A stretch of 64,000 nucleotides of DNA from Theobroma cacao. Lineage: Eukaryota; Streptophyta; Magnoliopsida; Malvales; Malvaceae. The DNA lies in contig NC_030857.1 of the NCBI RefSeq assembly GCF_000208745.1, positions 1,825,664 through 1,889,663 of the forward strand, given 5' to 3'. The notes beneath the pieces were generated by a model, which saw only the letters and a program-made list of their open reading frames with translations, was not told the origin of the DNA and did no database searches. This document shows, piece after piece, positions 12,101 through 24,400 of the stretch (its first letter is position 1; every line of letters starts with the position of its first letter). The position numbers were made by a program, and so were the translations under genes.

Positions 12101-15100
12101 TCGATGCCGTGAAACCCCTGGCTCAGCTCATTGATCATTTGTTTTTTGTACTCAAAACAGGACACCCCAATTTTTCCCTGTGTGAAAAAAGGAGCTGAAA
12201 TCAGCGAAGAAAAAGGGTCAGGAAGTTCAGAAAATGGACATTTTTTTTTCCTAATAAGTTCAAAAAGGCAACATTGTGAATGAACCCTTCTTAGTTCGTA
12301 GCCTCCTCGACCTTGGGTTCGAAGTTTTAAGGTCAGATAGTGGACCTTTCCAAGCCCCAGAAACACCAACCACTGGCCGCACCTCTGCAGCAAAAGATAA
12401 AAAGGAAAAGCTAATAAGATGTACTATTTACTAAAGAGTAATCACTTGGTTCTCATTCATACACACTAAAAAGCATTTTGTTTTAAGCTTGCTTTCCTGT
12501 AAACAAACAGCAACTAAATCAGGGCAAAGTTTAACTTATGTTGACAGCATGTGAAAACAAATTTAATAACAGTTAACAGAAAGCAAAGATTATGATGATG
12601 GTGATGATGATGATCACCATATTTCCACATATAGGGAGAAGCAAAAGAGAAAAAAAAAGTGTGACTTGGAGATGAACCAAAGGGAAAAATCGAATCCGAA
12701 GCCAACACCCTCCGCCCCCCACCCCACCCCCCCCCCCCAAAAAAAAAAAAAAAAAACCTTTTACTTTGGGGGCACAATGGAAAAGTATATGGGAAGGAAG
12801 TGGGCTAAAGCTGTCATATATGCAAAGACGTGGGTCCCGAAGTAGTATAATTTGGTTCCATTTTCATCTCATTCCCACCCCCTCCTACAAATTCTTTCGT
12901 AGCAACAAAGTAAAGGTTGACAAATCCCCCACCAAAGATAAAATAATAGAAGTAGTAGTAGTATAGTTAGTGTATACAGCATATAGGAACAGGGTTTTGT
13001 TTAATAAATGAAGCTCCATCTTAGCAATCATTTGCATCCCTCCATCCTCCCCTGAGTGCCGCTGAGCCTAATATCACTATCCACTTTTATCTTCCCACTG
13101 TTGAGTGAGCATGGGGATCTCTCTTGCTTGCAAGAGCTTTTCCCATCATTGTCAACTGCCTTTTCTCTTTCTAGTTACTGTTTCGAGATAAATGTTTAAA
13201 GACAAAAAGAGTATAAGATGATCGTGTGACCGTCGCTTGTTCTTGAATCGTAAATATGTTCGATCATATTTAATTGAATGTTATTAGAAACTGGTACAAC
13301 TAATTTCGGTTGGCAAATTGACTGCCTAAACACTGTTAGCACGCCTTTTCACATGCCCATGTTCAGGTGTCTGCATGTGCAGTGCAAATTACAAAAAGAT
13401 ATGCAAAATTAACTCACATATGTTCTTGATTTCAAGGTTACAATGTTGGGTTTGAGTCTTTTTACAACATTATATTAAAATCCCAATTTGCAAGTACAAT
13501 TTGCACAGATTGAATCTCACTTCTATCAAGAAAAGAAAAAAAATTAAGGAAAGACCAAGACTCTTTTTGATTACGCAAACCTAATTAGTGGATTAATCAA
13601 TATACTAATTTCGATGGCTTGAGGGAAACCCAAAATTTTGATGACAAAATGGAGACAAATATAAAGCATTAAACTATGTTTAAGAGCAAGATGAAGAAGA
13701 AGAGGAAATGTAACTCAACAAGAAAAGTACATCTCTCCCTCCCTACATTTAAATATTCTCCCTAGACATAGTCCACTTCCTCTTCATTTGCTGACAGTCA
13801 TTCAATTCTAGCTACCATCACTACGATTTTTTTAATTTCACTTTGGAGATGATGCTGCCATCGAGCTGGCATACAAAATTCAGAGAATTTAATTTAATTT
13901 AATTTAATCCCATAACTTGTAGTTGAATTACAATGACAGCTCAAACATTAATGTTTGCTACAATAAGACAGTTTGATTTCAGAACAAAAATCTTCTGCCT
14001 TAGTCTAATTATATTATATCAAGCGATACACTGAGTGGTTGGTTATCAGGATTAATGTTCAGTTTGCCAAGGATTATAGTACTTAATTATTTTATTTATG
14101 ATTATTAATTAGGGTTTGGTGTCAATGGGGTGGAATTTGTCAAAACCTTGTGGGGATGTAATTAACATCAATAATCCGAGATAAAGAAAACGACTAAGGG
14201 CCTAATGGAAGGCAACGGCAGCGGGGGGGTGGGCCAGATTAAGGACAAGTATCCAGGCATGACAAGACTGGTTAGTATTCAAATGTTTTTCAGACATGAC
14301 AGTTATATATGTCTATGCCCTTCTTCATGAAAGAACAGTACTCAGATAACTACATTGATTCTTCTTTTTCTTTTTTCTTTTTTTGATTAATTGAAATGCA
14401 TTAGTTAGCTTGTTATTTCAGTGGCCAAATAAAAAAAAGTGTCAAATCCAGTTGCTGGCTAGCAATTTCTCAGAATTGATTATGAGTTAAGACCTGAACA
14501 ATTTGAAGGCAGCAGCAAGCTGCTCATATTTCTGTTTCAAAAGAGTAGATGGAAAAAAAAATATGTATGTGGGCTTTGCTTAAACTTTACCTTCTTTTTG
14601 CCAAACATGCTAATTCTGATGTACAACATTTATTTATTTATTTTTACAAAAAAAAAAAGAAACCCAAAATTCACTTTAAGCCAAAATTTGTTTCCTTTCC
14701 AAATAAAAGCAAAGCTCCTCCATCTTTCCCCTTGTTTCCCATTAAATTGGAAATAACTTTAAATAACCTGCTTCTTTTTCTGTCCAGCAAAGAAAGGCTG
14801 TCTGAGTAACAAAGTTTTACCCAATATTACAGCGAAAACTTAGAACATAAACTAACTGAACATGGATGATACAGTGAAACAAAAATGTCGGTAGTGGCCC
14901 TCATCGAGTATTTTTTTTCTTATTACAAAAAAAAAAAAAGAGAAAATCTGACCGCACATTAGTCTTTGTCAAACTGTTTTTTTATTCTTCTGAAAATAAT
15001 TCATTTCAAGCCACAAATAAGAATTTTTTTTATTTTTGACAACCAAAAAGTTAAATATATAATAAAAAAGATAGTAAAAAAGCTTTTTTCTTTACAAATC

Positions 15101-15380
15101 AATAGGGAAAAAAGGGTAAAATATAATAATAAAATGAACCTTGGATGCCAATTATCTTTGCAACTCTTTAGATTCTCTCAAATGTGCAGCATTTTTTTTT
15201 CTTTTTAGAAAAAAAAAAGAAAAGAAAAAAAGAGTTGAATGTTTGTTTGTTTTGTATGGTGCTTGGGGCATCTGATGATAATTTGTCGTGATCAGGAAGA
15301 TTAAGGCTTTCTCAGTCTAGCGCTACCCTCTGCCGACGCTGTCCGTTTCTGTAATTAAGGCCTAGTCGCCCTGCTTATGT
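9129..15380. other. Long intergenic region after the assembly gap
   Basis: No gene is recognisable in about 6 kb. The longest open frame (11944-12393, minus) has no family signature. Visible low-complexity features are a GAT repeat near 12594-12615, a C run directly joined to an A run (about 12725-12756), and AATTT repeats at about 13890-13908. There are scattered short homopolymers. A lineage-specific or non-coding transcript cannot be excluded. Confidence 0.4.
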
Positions 15381-15381
15381 G

Positions 15382-15614
15382 AAACGTGGTTCCTCTTCCT
15401 CGACACGTGTACCGCATAACTGTGACCTTTTTCCTTCTTATTTCCTCGTGGTCCCCACGTGACAAAACGAACACAGAAACGTGTGGAGACTGGGGACCAC
15501 GTGTCCTTTTATATACTCCTCTGTTTTTTTTTAAACTGTCGTCCCCCTTGGATGCTTGTTGGCAACAATGCCGTTCCTCCTCCTCCTCCTCTTAGACGCG
15601 CTTCGATACGTGTC
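15382..15614 (+). promoter_or_regulatory. Cluster of G-box/ABRE motifs with a TATA box
   Basis: Three palindromic CACGTG hexamers lie within 100 bp: 15404-15409 (ACACGTGT), 15456-15461 (CCACGTGAC) and 15498-15503 (CCACGTGTCC). ACGTGG near 15384, ACGTGTGG near 15479 and ACGTGTC at 15608-15614 add further ACGT cores. A TATA box, TTTTATATAC, begins at about 15507, only 4 bp after the third G-box. In plants, G-box and ABRE clusters bind bZIP (ABF/GBF) or bHLH (PIF) factors in abscisic-acid, stress and light responses. The segment is clearly more GC-rich than its surroundings. No recognisable coding gene begins within the next several hundred bases. Confidence 0.55.
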
Positions 15615-18600
15615 GGGAGCCCCACTCGCCTCTGTTTTTTCGGGTCTCACATCGACCGTACGACGGAGGCGCTGCCGCTGTAACATTTTTATACTTAACA
15701 CGCATGGCTTTCGACACGACTCCCGATTCACATACATTTTTTTTTCCCCAAAATTTAAAATGATTTTCTTTTGATGGTTTTAAGGAGAAATGCTGACTTC
15801 TTTTGGTATGAACTTCAAGCTCTGACCCTTAACTCAAACACTTCTGCTCCTTTTGAATAAAATATTCATGGTAAAAATTTTGCAAGCCTGAAAATCATGG
15901 TAACCCGAATAAGAGATTGTTAATATAAAATGTTGAGATGTTAGAAAGGGGAAATCAAGTGCTTAGATTTGGACTGATGTAGGTTGCTTAACAATGCCTA
16001 ACAATGCCTCAACTTTCTTGGTTCTAACAAATGTATGTTGCTTATGAATCCAACTATTGAAAATGAAAATGTCATGTGAAAATGAAATGTTAGTGAATGT
16101 AATGTCAATGTCTCTTCACCATGACATCCCTTTCCAAATGGAGTCTTCTCTCCCCCTCTGATTTTAATGGCCACCTATCATCAGAAAAAGAAGAGAAATC
16201 ATGTCCTCTTCTGGAGTCAGTGACACCATTCACCGTGTTCTTCACGCGCCATTAATACCCGGGCCAGCTCCCTCGCACGCAATTGGTTGGGCTGTCCAAT
16301 CACCATGGCATTGGCATCTTTTTTTTTTTACATACTAAAAAACAAATAGTAAAAAATATGGGGTTAACGTCACAATTTCCCAACCCCGAACAAGTTACGA
16401 ATCTACAGTCAGAACGAATCACAGCCGTTAAAATGGAATTGGATCGAAGATCGGGTGGATGTGAAGTGGTGGCGGTCAGAATTGGGAAAAGTAAGGAAGT
16501 CAGTAACAATGTGTGGTGGGCAGAGGTGGCAGCCGCTGTTAATGGGACTGAAACAACCGTCAGATCAACCAAACAGGTTTTTGACCTTTTTTGACTTTTG
16601 GGACAACCTAGGAAATGTGGGTTGCACAAAAATTAAACCATGTCCTTTCCCCCATACTGCCATGCATTATTCAATTTTTTCTTAGAAAAAAAAAACAAAA
16701 ATTCTTTATAAGGATGCGGTTTATTTTTTTTAAAATTTAATTTCTTAAGATGAATAATGAAAGCTGAGATATATGTATACAACCAAAGCAATTATGGCTC
16801 ATTGGAGGAAATTTTTGTTTTCGTTGCGGCTATGGACGTCTGAAGAAAAAACAATGGAAGATAAATGGCACCCTTGACTTGTATTTTGGAAGATTTCTCT
16901 AGTTTTTGACTTGGTCAAGGTAATTAAGGTAACAATCATGTATACAACCAAACCAATTAATCAATTATTGGAAAAAGTAAAAAAAAAAAAAGTTAGCCAC
17001 CTTTCTCCTAACTAACTTAATTTAGGATTCATTCTTAAATTAATTTTTTGAATGAACTTCAATTACATTTTTTTATAATTTCAATCTCTCACATATAACA
17101 TTCTTGATTCTTTTTTTCAATTAATATATTGTGAATATCTTATCTTTTTCTCATATTGACATTTTATAGATAATTTTTATTCTTCAAAAGGAATAATTTG
17201 TTAATTTTGTTTAGTAAAATTAAAAATATCTCTAAATATAAACAAATAAGCTAACAGATGTTCTCACTCACGTTGTGCTTATTGAGGTGTAGGTAGAGTC
17301 TATCCTCTCCTTGTTGTTTTGGTATGGCTATTAAATAAACAATTTCATTTGTTGTTACATAATTAATTAACGAGTCTTGCTAACTATCAACAATATATAG
17401 GATACATTTTAAGGTTAGTCAAAACATTATTTATAGCACTATTTTTTATATTAAATGTAGTAATTAAAAAATTAATGTGACATTTTCAATCTAATCATGA
17501 CAAAAACCCTTAATTAATTAATTGAATTTGAGTTGACTAAGAAATTTTGTAATTCATACTAAGATGATATTTAAGGTTAGTTGGATAAGAATAAACCAAA
17601 GCGTCATCTACACTTTTGTATTACAGGGAAAACTAATAATACAGATTTTTTTTTTTCCTTTTGCCCATGATGCTGTCTGAGTGTAGAATATTGTATCCAA
17701 AACAGATTGCTTGGTTATTGAAGGAAAAACTTTCTTTCAACCAAGACCCGTCAGAAGAAAGATGGCTACCGAATTGTAGAAAACGACGCCGGGTCCTTTA
17801 CCCCCTTGGATGCTCGCAATCTAAAAATGCAAAAATTCCATGCCTAAATTTTTTCTTTTTTATCATTTCTGAAACAGTCCAGCTTAGAGTTTTTGTCTAT
17901 CGATTTCTGTTTCTTTCTATCTTTTTTTTCACTTTCACTATCCCTTTTTTGGAATGAAAATGGTATCTTACCATACGTAGAACGTAATTAATGGTAACTG
18001 CACGTAATAAATCATATGCGATTATCAAAATTTATATAAAAATTTACATTAGTCATTATAATAAGACATTTTATAAAACTTATTATTTCACGTATTAATC
18101 TTAATTTTTCTTATTATAAGATTCAAAATTTCGAATTAAACTTTTTTTGGAGCTGTTTTAAAATCTCTATTTATTTTTAGACTTTTATTATATGTTACGA
18201 AGGAAAAAAAGGAAGATAAAGATAAAGAGAAACTTGTTTATCAAACTTCCCTAATTTTCAACTACAATTTGAATAGCTTGAATGAATAGAAAAGCCCCTG
18301 CTTGCGCATGGAGAGACTGACATATTACCATCACAAAACAGCAAAAAACCAATAAACTTTGCTTTTATTTAAAGGTGGAAGGAACTAATAAAATTTCCCA
18401 TCGGAAAAGTTGTAACGTAATTTTCTCTTGAATTATTTTCTGCACGTACACTGAAACAATTACGACAGATATCTATAAAAGAAAAAAACAAAGTCTTGCA
18501 GCTCATCTCCATGTATGGTCGTACTACGTGAGCTTAAGCTGTGCTTTCCTTTTCGCCTCCGTATTTGATTATATCTCGTGACGTTAGTTTTGGGAAATAC

Positions 18601-19560
18601 GAAAGAAAAAGGAATAGAGAAAATCCACCCCTTCCTCCCTCAACACGTCCAGTCGTAGTTACCCAAATTTACATACGGTTCTTTTGTTAGCTCCGTAACA
18701 GGCCAACCGGGACTCTTCCACTTTTGTCTAGTTCACCCTGCTGTCCACTTCGCTTCATCGTCATCTTCCTTTGGCTTCATTTTCCGTTTGTCGAATGACA
18801 ATCAGACAATTACCTAATCATTACTGAGCTTCGTACCCCAAGGATATTTTAGACATCTTAGCAGTCGAAGTGATCATTTTTCTTAAATTTGTAGTATAAA
18901 TCAATAAATAAAAATATCGTTCGTGTGTGAAAATATGATTAACGAGTGTTAATTGTCAAAATTAGAGAGGTTTTTTTTTTTTTTTCTCGGGGTCTAGATA
19001 TTAGGCAAGTTCTATATCTCCAGACAATAATCATTCGCAGGCACGGGACGGAAGAATTTTGTAAGCTAGGCCAGATCCAAGCCACCAACAATAAATGACG
19101 GTGTGAAAGGAAAAAGATGAAGAGGAAGGAAAAACGACGGGGGAGATGTGGCTGTGTATGGAAGAGCCATGCAGCGTCAGAGCAGCGTAACAGACAAGGA
19201 CTTAATTAAGCTTATGAGCTGTAGTGAGTGGTGACGGTGGTCCAAAAGTCGTAAACATACAGTCATACACTAAACACAACAAACAGAAACAGAACTTTCC
19301 AAATATCGCATACAGCTCAGCTGTTGCTTCTAGCACAAGTGTACGGGGACATGCTCGTTATTTTCTTGCTTGTATAAGGGCACTTTCATCGAATTCGTCC
19401 CTCAAATTATCTAAATACCCATAATTTCAAAGCACGAAGAAAAAAAAAGAAACCCAAATATTCCCTTTTTTTTTTAATTTTCTTATTTGTTCAGAAATAT
19501 ATTAATAATTTAAAGGTGATTGGGTTTGGAACTTTTTGCGAACGTCTTGCCTTTTAAGTG
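15615..19560. other. Intergenic region between the G-box cluster and the FPP gene
   Basis: No supportable gene. A short frame from the ATG at 15568 starts with a leucine run, signal-peptide-like, but its CTC repeat makes it unreliable. The 16.38-16.6 kb stretch is GC-richer and open on both strands without family resemblance. The rest is AT-rich with homopolymers. The last 500 bp before 19560 probably belong to the FPP promoter. Confidence 0.4.
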
Positions 19561-19606
19561 ACACCCAAGCCCAGAATATTTTCACCTTACCCAACTCCAC
19601 CACCAC

Positions 19607-19675
19607 ATGCTCCTCCTCCTCCTCCTTTTCCTCCACCGCCATTGCCGCCAGTTCTTTCTCTTTCTCAAGAGCTGA
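19607..19675 (+). other. Possible upstream ORF in the FPP leader
   Basis: An ATG followed by a CTC repeat encodes 22 residues beginning MLLLLLLFLHR and ends in TGA at 19673-19675. It sits in a pyrimidine-rich stretch that looks like the 5' untranslated exon of the FPP gene, about 150 nt before the proposed leader donor at 19824. If transcribed, it would be met by ribosomes before the main start. Transcription of this exon is inferred, not shown. Confidence 0.3.
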
Positions 19676-19823
19676 ACATTATTCCAAAAAAACACTAACA
19701 CCCAAAATAAAAGAAGAGGAGGAGGAGGAAAGGAAGAACAGCATAAGTTTGGATCTTTATCTTTAAATCTGAACCAACTTTTTGTTATTATTCTAACTCG
19801 CTGTAGAAGCTACATTTCTGAAG

Positions 19824-21407
19824 GTAAGCCAAAATTTATGTAATAATGTGACTTAAAAAATATTGGGTTTTTTTTTAATCCTTTTTTGCATTGATTTCTT
19901 TGGTTTTTAACATTGAATGTTGGTGGTGAGAGTACAGTGGAAGTGACTGAAATGGAAAACGGATTCTGTTTTCTTTTCTTTGATTGGAAGACAGGTGTCT
20001 GGTTTTATGCAGAGTAAATGTTTCCTTTCTGTTTCAAAGCTTCTTTTTTTTTTTTTTTTTTGTCGGTGAGGTTCCTTTTTCCTTATTTCTTCCACTTCAA
20101 GCCTTAAATGTTCTGTTTCTTCTCCAGTTTTGTTTTGCTGCTCATCACTCTCTCTCTAAGCTTCGGTCTTTTACATCTCATTGCCTTGAGTAAATTCATT
20201 TTTCCTTCTACTTTTTCTATTTTCAATGAAGAAAAACGATCTTAATTCATTGAATTTGTTTGTGAATGGAAAATGTATTCTGGTTTTCGTTTTCTTCCTC
20301 GTTTGATTGATATGTAATGAGCTTTTGGTTCTAAGATATTTAGCTCTGTGATTAGATCTTTTGCATAACTGGAGCCATTGATGGAATGCAAGCTCATCTG
20401 ATTCAACTGCAACACTTGCAACAGTGACGATCCTACTTTTTTTTTTCAATCTAGAGCATTGGATTCATATTTATATATAGGATAATGGATGTGACTTGGT
20501 TCTCAATTGACTGCTTGTCTTTATTCTATCACGTTTTCCTCTTTTTCAGTTCCGAATCACCGCGAATACCTAACTCCTGCTTGTTCTTCATTCTTAGTAG
20601 TACAATCTGCTTTGCATTTTTTTCAAGCTTGCCATTTTTTTTGTCTTTGTCATGATGGTCTGTTTGGTGGCTGAGAAAATGTAGGATGGAAGAAAAGAAG
20701 ATTTCGATTTCTGACAGCTGTACTATTTTTTTACTTGGTCAAAGCGAATTCTAGTTCACTGACGATCTTAACCCTGAGAAGCAAATCAAGGCTTTGTTCT
20801 TAGGATTCTTGGTGTCAATAAATTAGAGACACTTAATTGTTTGCTGTATGTGCACTGAAAAAATTATTCCACCATGCAATGTTAAAGAAATACTACCTAA
20901 TCCGATGATTAGTTGTCAGTTTGCTGTTTCATATCTCAACAGCCTCCCAATTTTAATTAATGTTTTTATTTTAATTTTTTGTTGTTCCTCTATGAATTTA
21001 TAAGACTTGGCGTTAGCTTTTTGGAGAGTTGCTTCAGAGTCCTTAAAGGAATGTGGTTATTTTTCCAGACTGAACAAGTGAGCCAGCTAGCTGTCACCAG
21101 AAATTGTTTCTCTTTATGGTCTTTGGATGTGCTTTAAGGAAAATCGAATTTGGTTTGGAAATTGCTTTCATTTCAGTCAGAAATAGTATGTTGGGCACCT
21201 ATCTCAGAGTGAAATTCCTAATGTTCACCTCAATCAGGTGGCTGCAATGTGTAGCCTTAGTCATTACTCTTTCTTTTTTGGGTTAAAGTGGGGGTGCAGT
21301 GATATTTCTACTTTTCTAGATATAGCCACTTGAGATGTGGTTGTCTCAGTTTTGCTTCTTTTCTTTGTATATTTTTCTCAACAAATTATATGGTCTTTTT
21401 GCCGTAG
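19824..21407 (+). other. Probable intron in the 5' untranslated region of the FPP gene
   Basis: A strong donor (AAG/GTAAGCC at 19824) follows a CT-rich leader-like stretch. A pyrimidine-rich acceptor (TTTTTGCCGTAG, ending at 21407) lies 21 bp before the FPP ATG. No coding exon is visible in between. A leader intron is common in genes of this type. The pairing of these two sites is inference; other donors upstream remain possible. Confidence 0.45.
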
Positions 21408-21428
21408 GTAATAAAGAGGATTTAAGTG

Positions 21429-24400
21429 ATGGACCGCCGCTGGCCTTGGAAGAAAAAATCATCTGATAAAGGTGATAAAGCTGCTGCGGCGGCGGCTGCT
21501 GCAGCGGATGCTGCTGCTGCTACTTTGGCTTCAGCTGCATCTCAAGGCGATCAGGTACACTCTTTTGACTAAATTTTACTTAGCTAAATCACGTCAAACA
21601 TGCTTGCTTTGAGAAAACTCTGTTTATTCACCTATGTTATTTTCTTGTCGTTCAGGATTTAGATTCATAGCACATTATCTCAGCTGGAAAGAGATCTTGA
21701 TCTCCTATCATCTAAATTGTTGGCTGTTTTATCTGGTATCAATTTTTTTGGGGTTATATTTTGTTGAACAGGAGACCTACAAAAAACCAAAGTATGTTCA
21801 AATTTCAGTGGAATCATATTCACATCTCACTGGCTTGGAGAATCAAGTGAAAACATATGAGGAACAAGTTCAGACATTGGAGGATGAGATTAAGGACTTG
21901 AATGAAAAGCTGTCTGCAGCCGATTCAGAGATTAGTACCAAGGAAGACCTGGTGAAACAGCACACTAAAGTTGCAGAAGAAGCAGTCTCTGGTGAGTCTA
22001 TGCTCCTATGTTCAAAGTCTAATGTAAGACTAAAGGTCCTCTAATTAATCTTGGCTTGAATATTTTTCAATCTGACATCGGTTTTGGTGCAGGTTGGGAA
22101 AAGGCTGAAGCAGAAGCCTTGGCATTGAAAAATCATCTGGAATCTGTCACGCTTTTGAAGCTCACTGCTGAAGATAGGGCATCCCATTTGGATGGTGCTC
22201 TTAAAGAGTGCATGAGGCAAATCCGAAATCTGAAGGAAGAACATGAACAGAAGTTGCAAGATGTGGTAATTAGCAAAAACAAGCAATGTGAAAAGATTAG
22301 GCTTGAGCTTGAAGCTAAGATAGCTAATTTAGACCAAGAACTTCTTAAATCTGAAGCTGAAAATGCAGCAATTACAAGGTCTTTGCAAGAACGTGGTAAC
22401 ATGCTGATCAAGATTAGTGAAGAAAAAGCACAAGCTGAGGCTGAGATTGAGCATTTGAAGGGTAACATTGAATCATGTGAAAGGGAAATAAATTCACTGA
22501 AGTATGAACTCCATGTAGTTTCCAAAGAGCTAGAAATTCGTAATGAAGAAAAGAATATGAGCATGAGGTCTGCAGAAGTAGCTAACAAGCAACATATGGA
22601 GGGTGTCAAAAAAATAACAAAGCTAGAAGCAGAGTGCCAAAGATTGCGTGGTCTTGTGCGGAAAAAGTTGCCTGGTCCTGCTGCACTTGCCCAAATGAAG
22701 CTAGAGGTTGAGAGTTTAGGACAGGATTATGGAGATACTCGGCTAAGGAGGTCTCCTGTACGGCCTTCTACTCCACACCTGTCCACAGCGACTGACTTTT
22801 CCCTTGACAATGCACAGAAATCCCAGAAAGAGAATGAGTTTCTCACAGAACGTTTATTGGCAATGGAAGAAGAAACAAAGATGCTGAAGGAAGCTTTGGC
22901 AAAGCGTAACAGTGAGCTACTGGCTTCTAGGAATCTGTGTGCTAAGACATCTAGCAAGCTTCAAACTTTAGAAGCGCAACTTGTCATCAGCAGCCAACAG
23001 AGAAGTCCATCGAAAGCTATTGTTCCGATTCCTGCAGAAGTTTACTCAAGTCAAAATGTTAGCAATCCACCAAGTGTGACTTCTGTGTCTGAAGATGGAA
23101 ATGATGATGACAGGAGCTGTGCTGAGTCATGGGCAACAGCTTTGATGTCTGAGCTCTCTCAATTCAAGAAGGAAAAGAATGTTGAGAAGCCAAATAAAAC
23201 TGAAAATGCAAAGCACTTGGACCTTATGGATGACTTTCTGGAGATGGAGAAGTTGGCTTGTTCTTCAAATGATTCAACTGCAAATGGTACAATCACCATT
23301 TCAGATTCTACAAACAATAAGATATCTGAATCTGTTAATGGTGATGCTTCAGGGGAGATTTCTTGCAAGGAACTCCAGTCCGAAAAGCAGCATGTTCTGT
23401 CTCCATCAGTAAATCAGGTATCTTCTAATATGGATTTATCAGTAGTGTATCCTGAATCTGATGCAGACCAATTGCCAGTTATGAAACTTCGAACAAGGCT
23501 CTCTATAGTGCTTCAGTCAATGTCTAAGGATGCTGATGTGCAGAAAATTCTGGAGGACATCAAACGTGCTGTGCAGGATGCACGTGACACCCTATGCGAG
23601 CACTCTGTAAATGGTGTCTCTGAGGAAGTGCATGGTTCTGATGGCACTTGCATCGGGCAGGCTCATAATGGAGTTGGTAGTTTAACTGCAGAGAAGGAAA
23701 TTGCTATATCTCCAGGTGATAAGGTGGCTTCAGAAATTGTGCAAACTGTAAGTCAAGAATTAGCTGCTGCGATTTCTCAGATTCATGATTTTGTACTGTC
23801 CCTGGGAAAAGAAGCAAGGGCAGTTGATGACATATGTTCTGATGGCAATCGATTAAGCCACAAAATTGAGGAGTTCTCTGTTACCTACAATAAGGTCTTA
23901 TGTAGCAATGTGAGTTTGACTGATTTCATATTCGATCTTTCTACTATTTTAGCCAAAGCCAGTGATCTAAGAGTCAATGTTCTGGGCTATAAGGATAATG
24001 AAGAGGAAATCAACAGTCCTGATTGCATTGATAAGGTTGTTTTACCAGAGAATAAGGTGATTCAACAGGATTCATCAGGTGGACGATATCAAAATGGCTG
24101 TGCCCACATTTCAAATCCTACTTCCAATCCTGAGGTTCCTGATGATGGAAACCTGGTCTCTGACTATGAATCAAAACAATCAAGAAAATTCTCTTCAGAA
24201 GAGTTTGAAGAATTGAAGTTGGAGAAAGAAAACATGGCAATGGATCTTGCTCGCTGTACCGAAAATCTGGAGATGACTAAATCCCAATTACATGAAACTG
24301 AGCAGCTTCTAGCAGAAGCTAAATCTCAATTGGCTTCTGCTCAAAAGTCAAATAGCTTGGCTGAGACACAGCTCAAGTGCATGGCAGAGTCTTATAGATC

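Noticed and set aside
12300..12350. GGGTTCGAAG, a B-box-like match
   Set aside because: No A box, no pairing stem and no poly-A tail; chance match.
11944..12393. 149-codon minus-strand frame in the long intergenic region
   Set aside because: No recognisable domain, biased low-complexity patches and no supporting exon or promoter signals; likely chance.
12514..12777. Minus-strand frame with Phe, Gly and His runs
   Set aside because: It is produced by poly-A, poly-C and GAT repeats on the plus strand.
13845..13870. Stretch GATGATGCTGCCAT resembling miR172
   Set aside because: It matches only part of the miRNA, and I found no complementary arm nearby to form a precursor hairpin.
16283..16629. 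Overlapping open frames on both strands of more than 100 codons
   Set aside because: Both strands are open because the segment is locally GC-richer; neither has motifs or codon structure that favours it.
22133..22609. 158-codon minus-strand serine/leucine-rich frame inside FPP
   Set aside because: It is the reverse-strand shadow of the coiled-coil exon; Glu/Lys codons read backwards give Ser/Phe/Leu.
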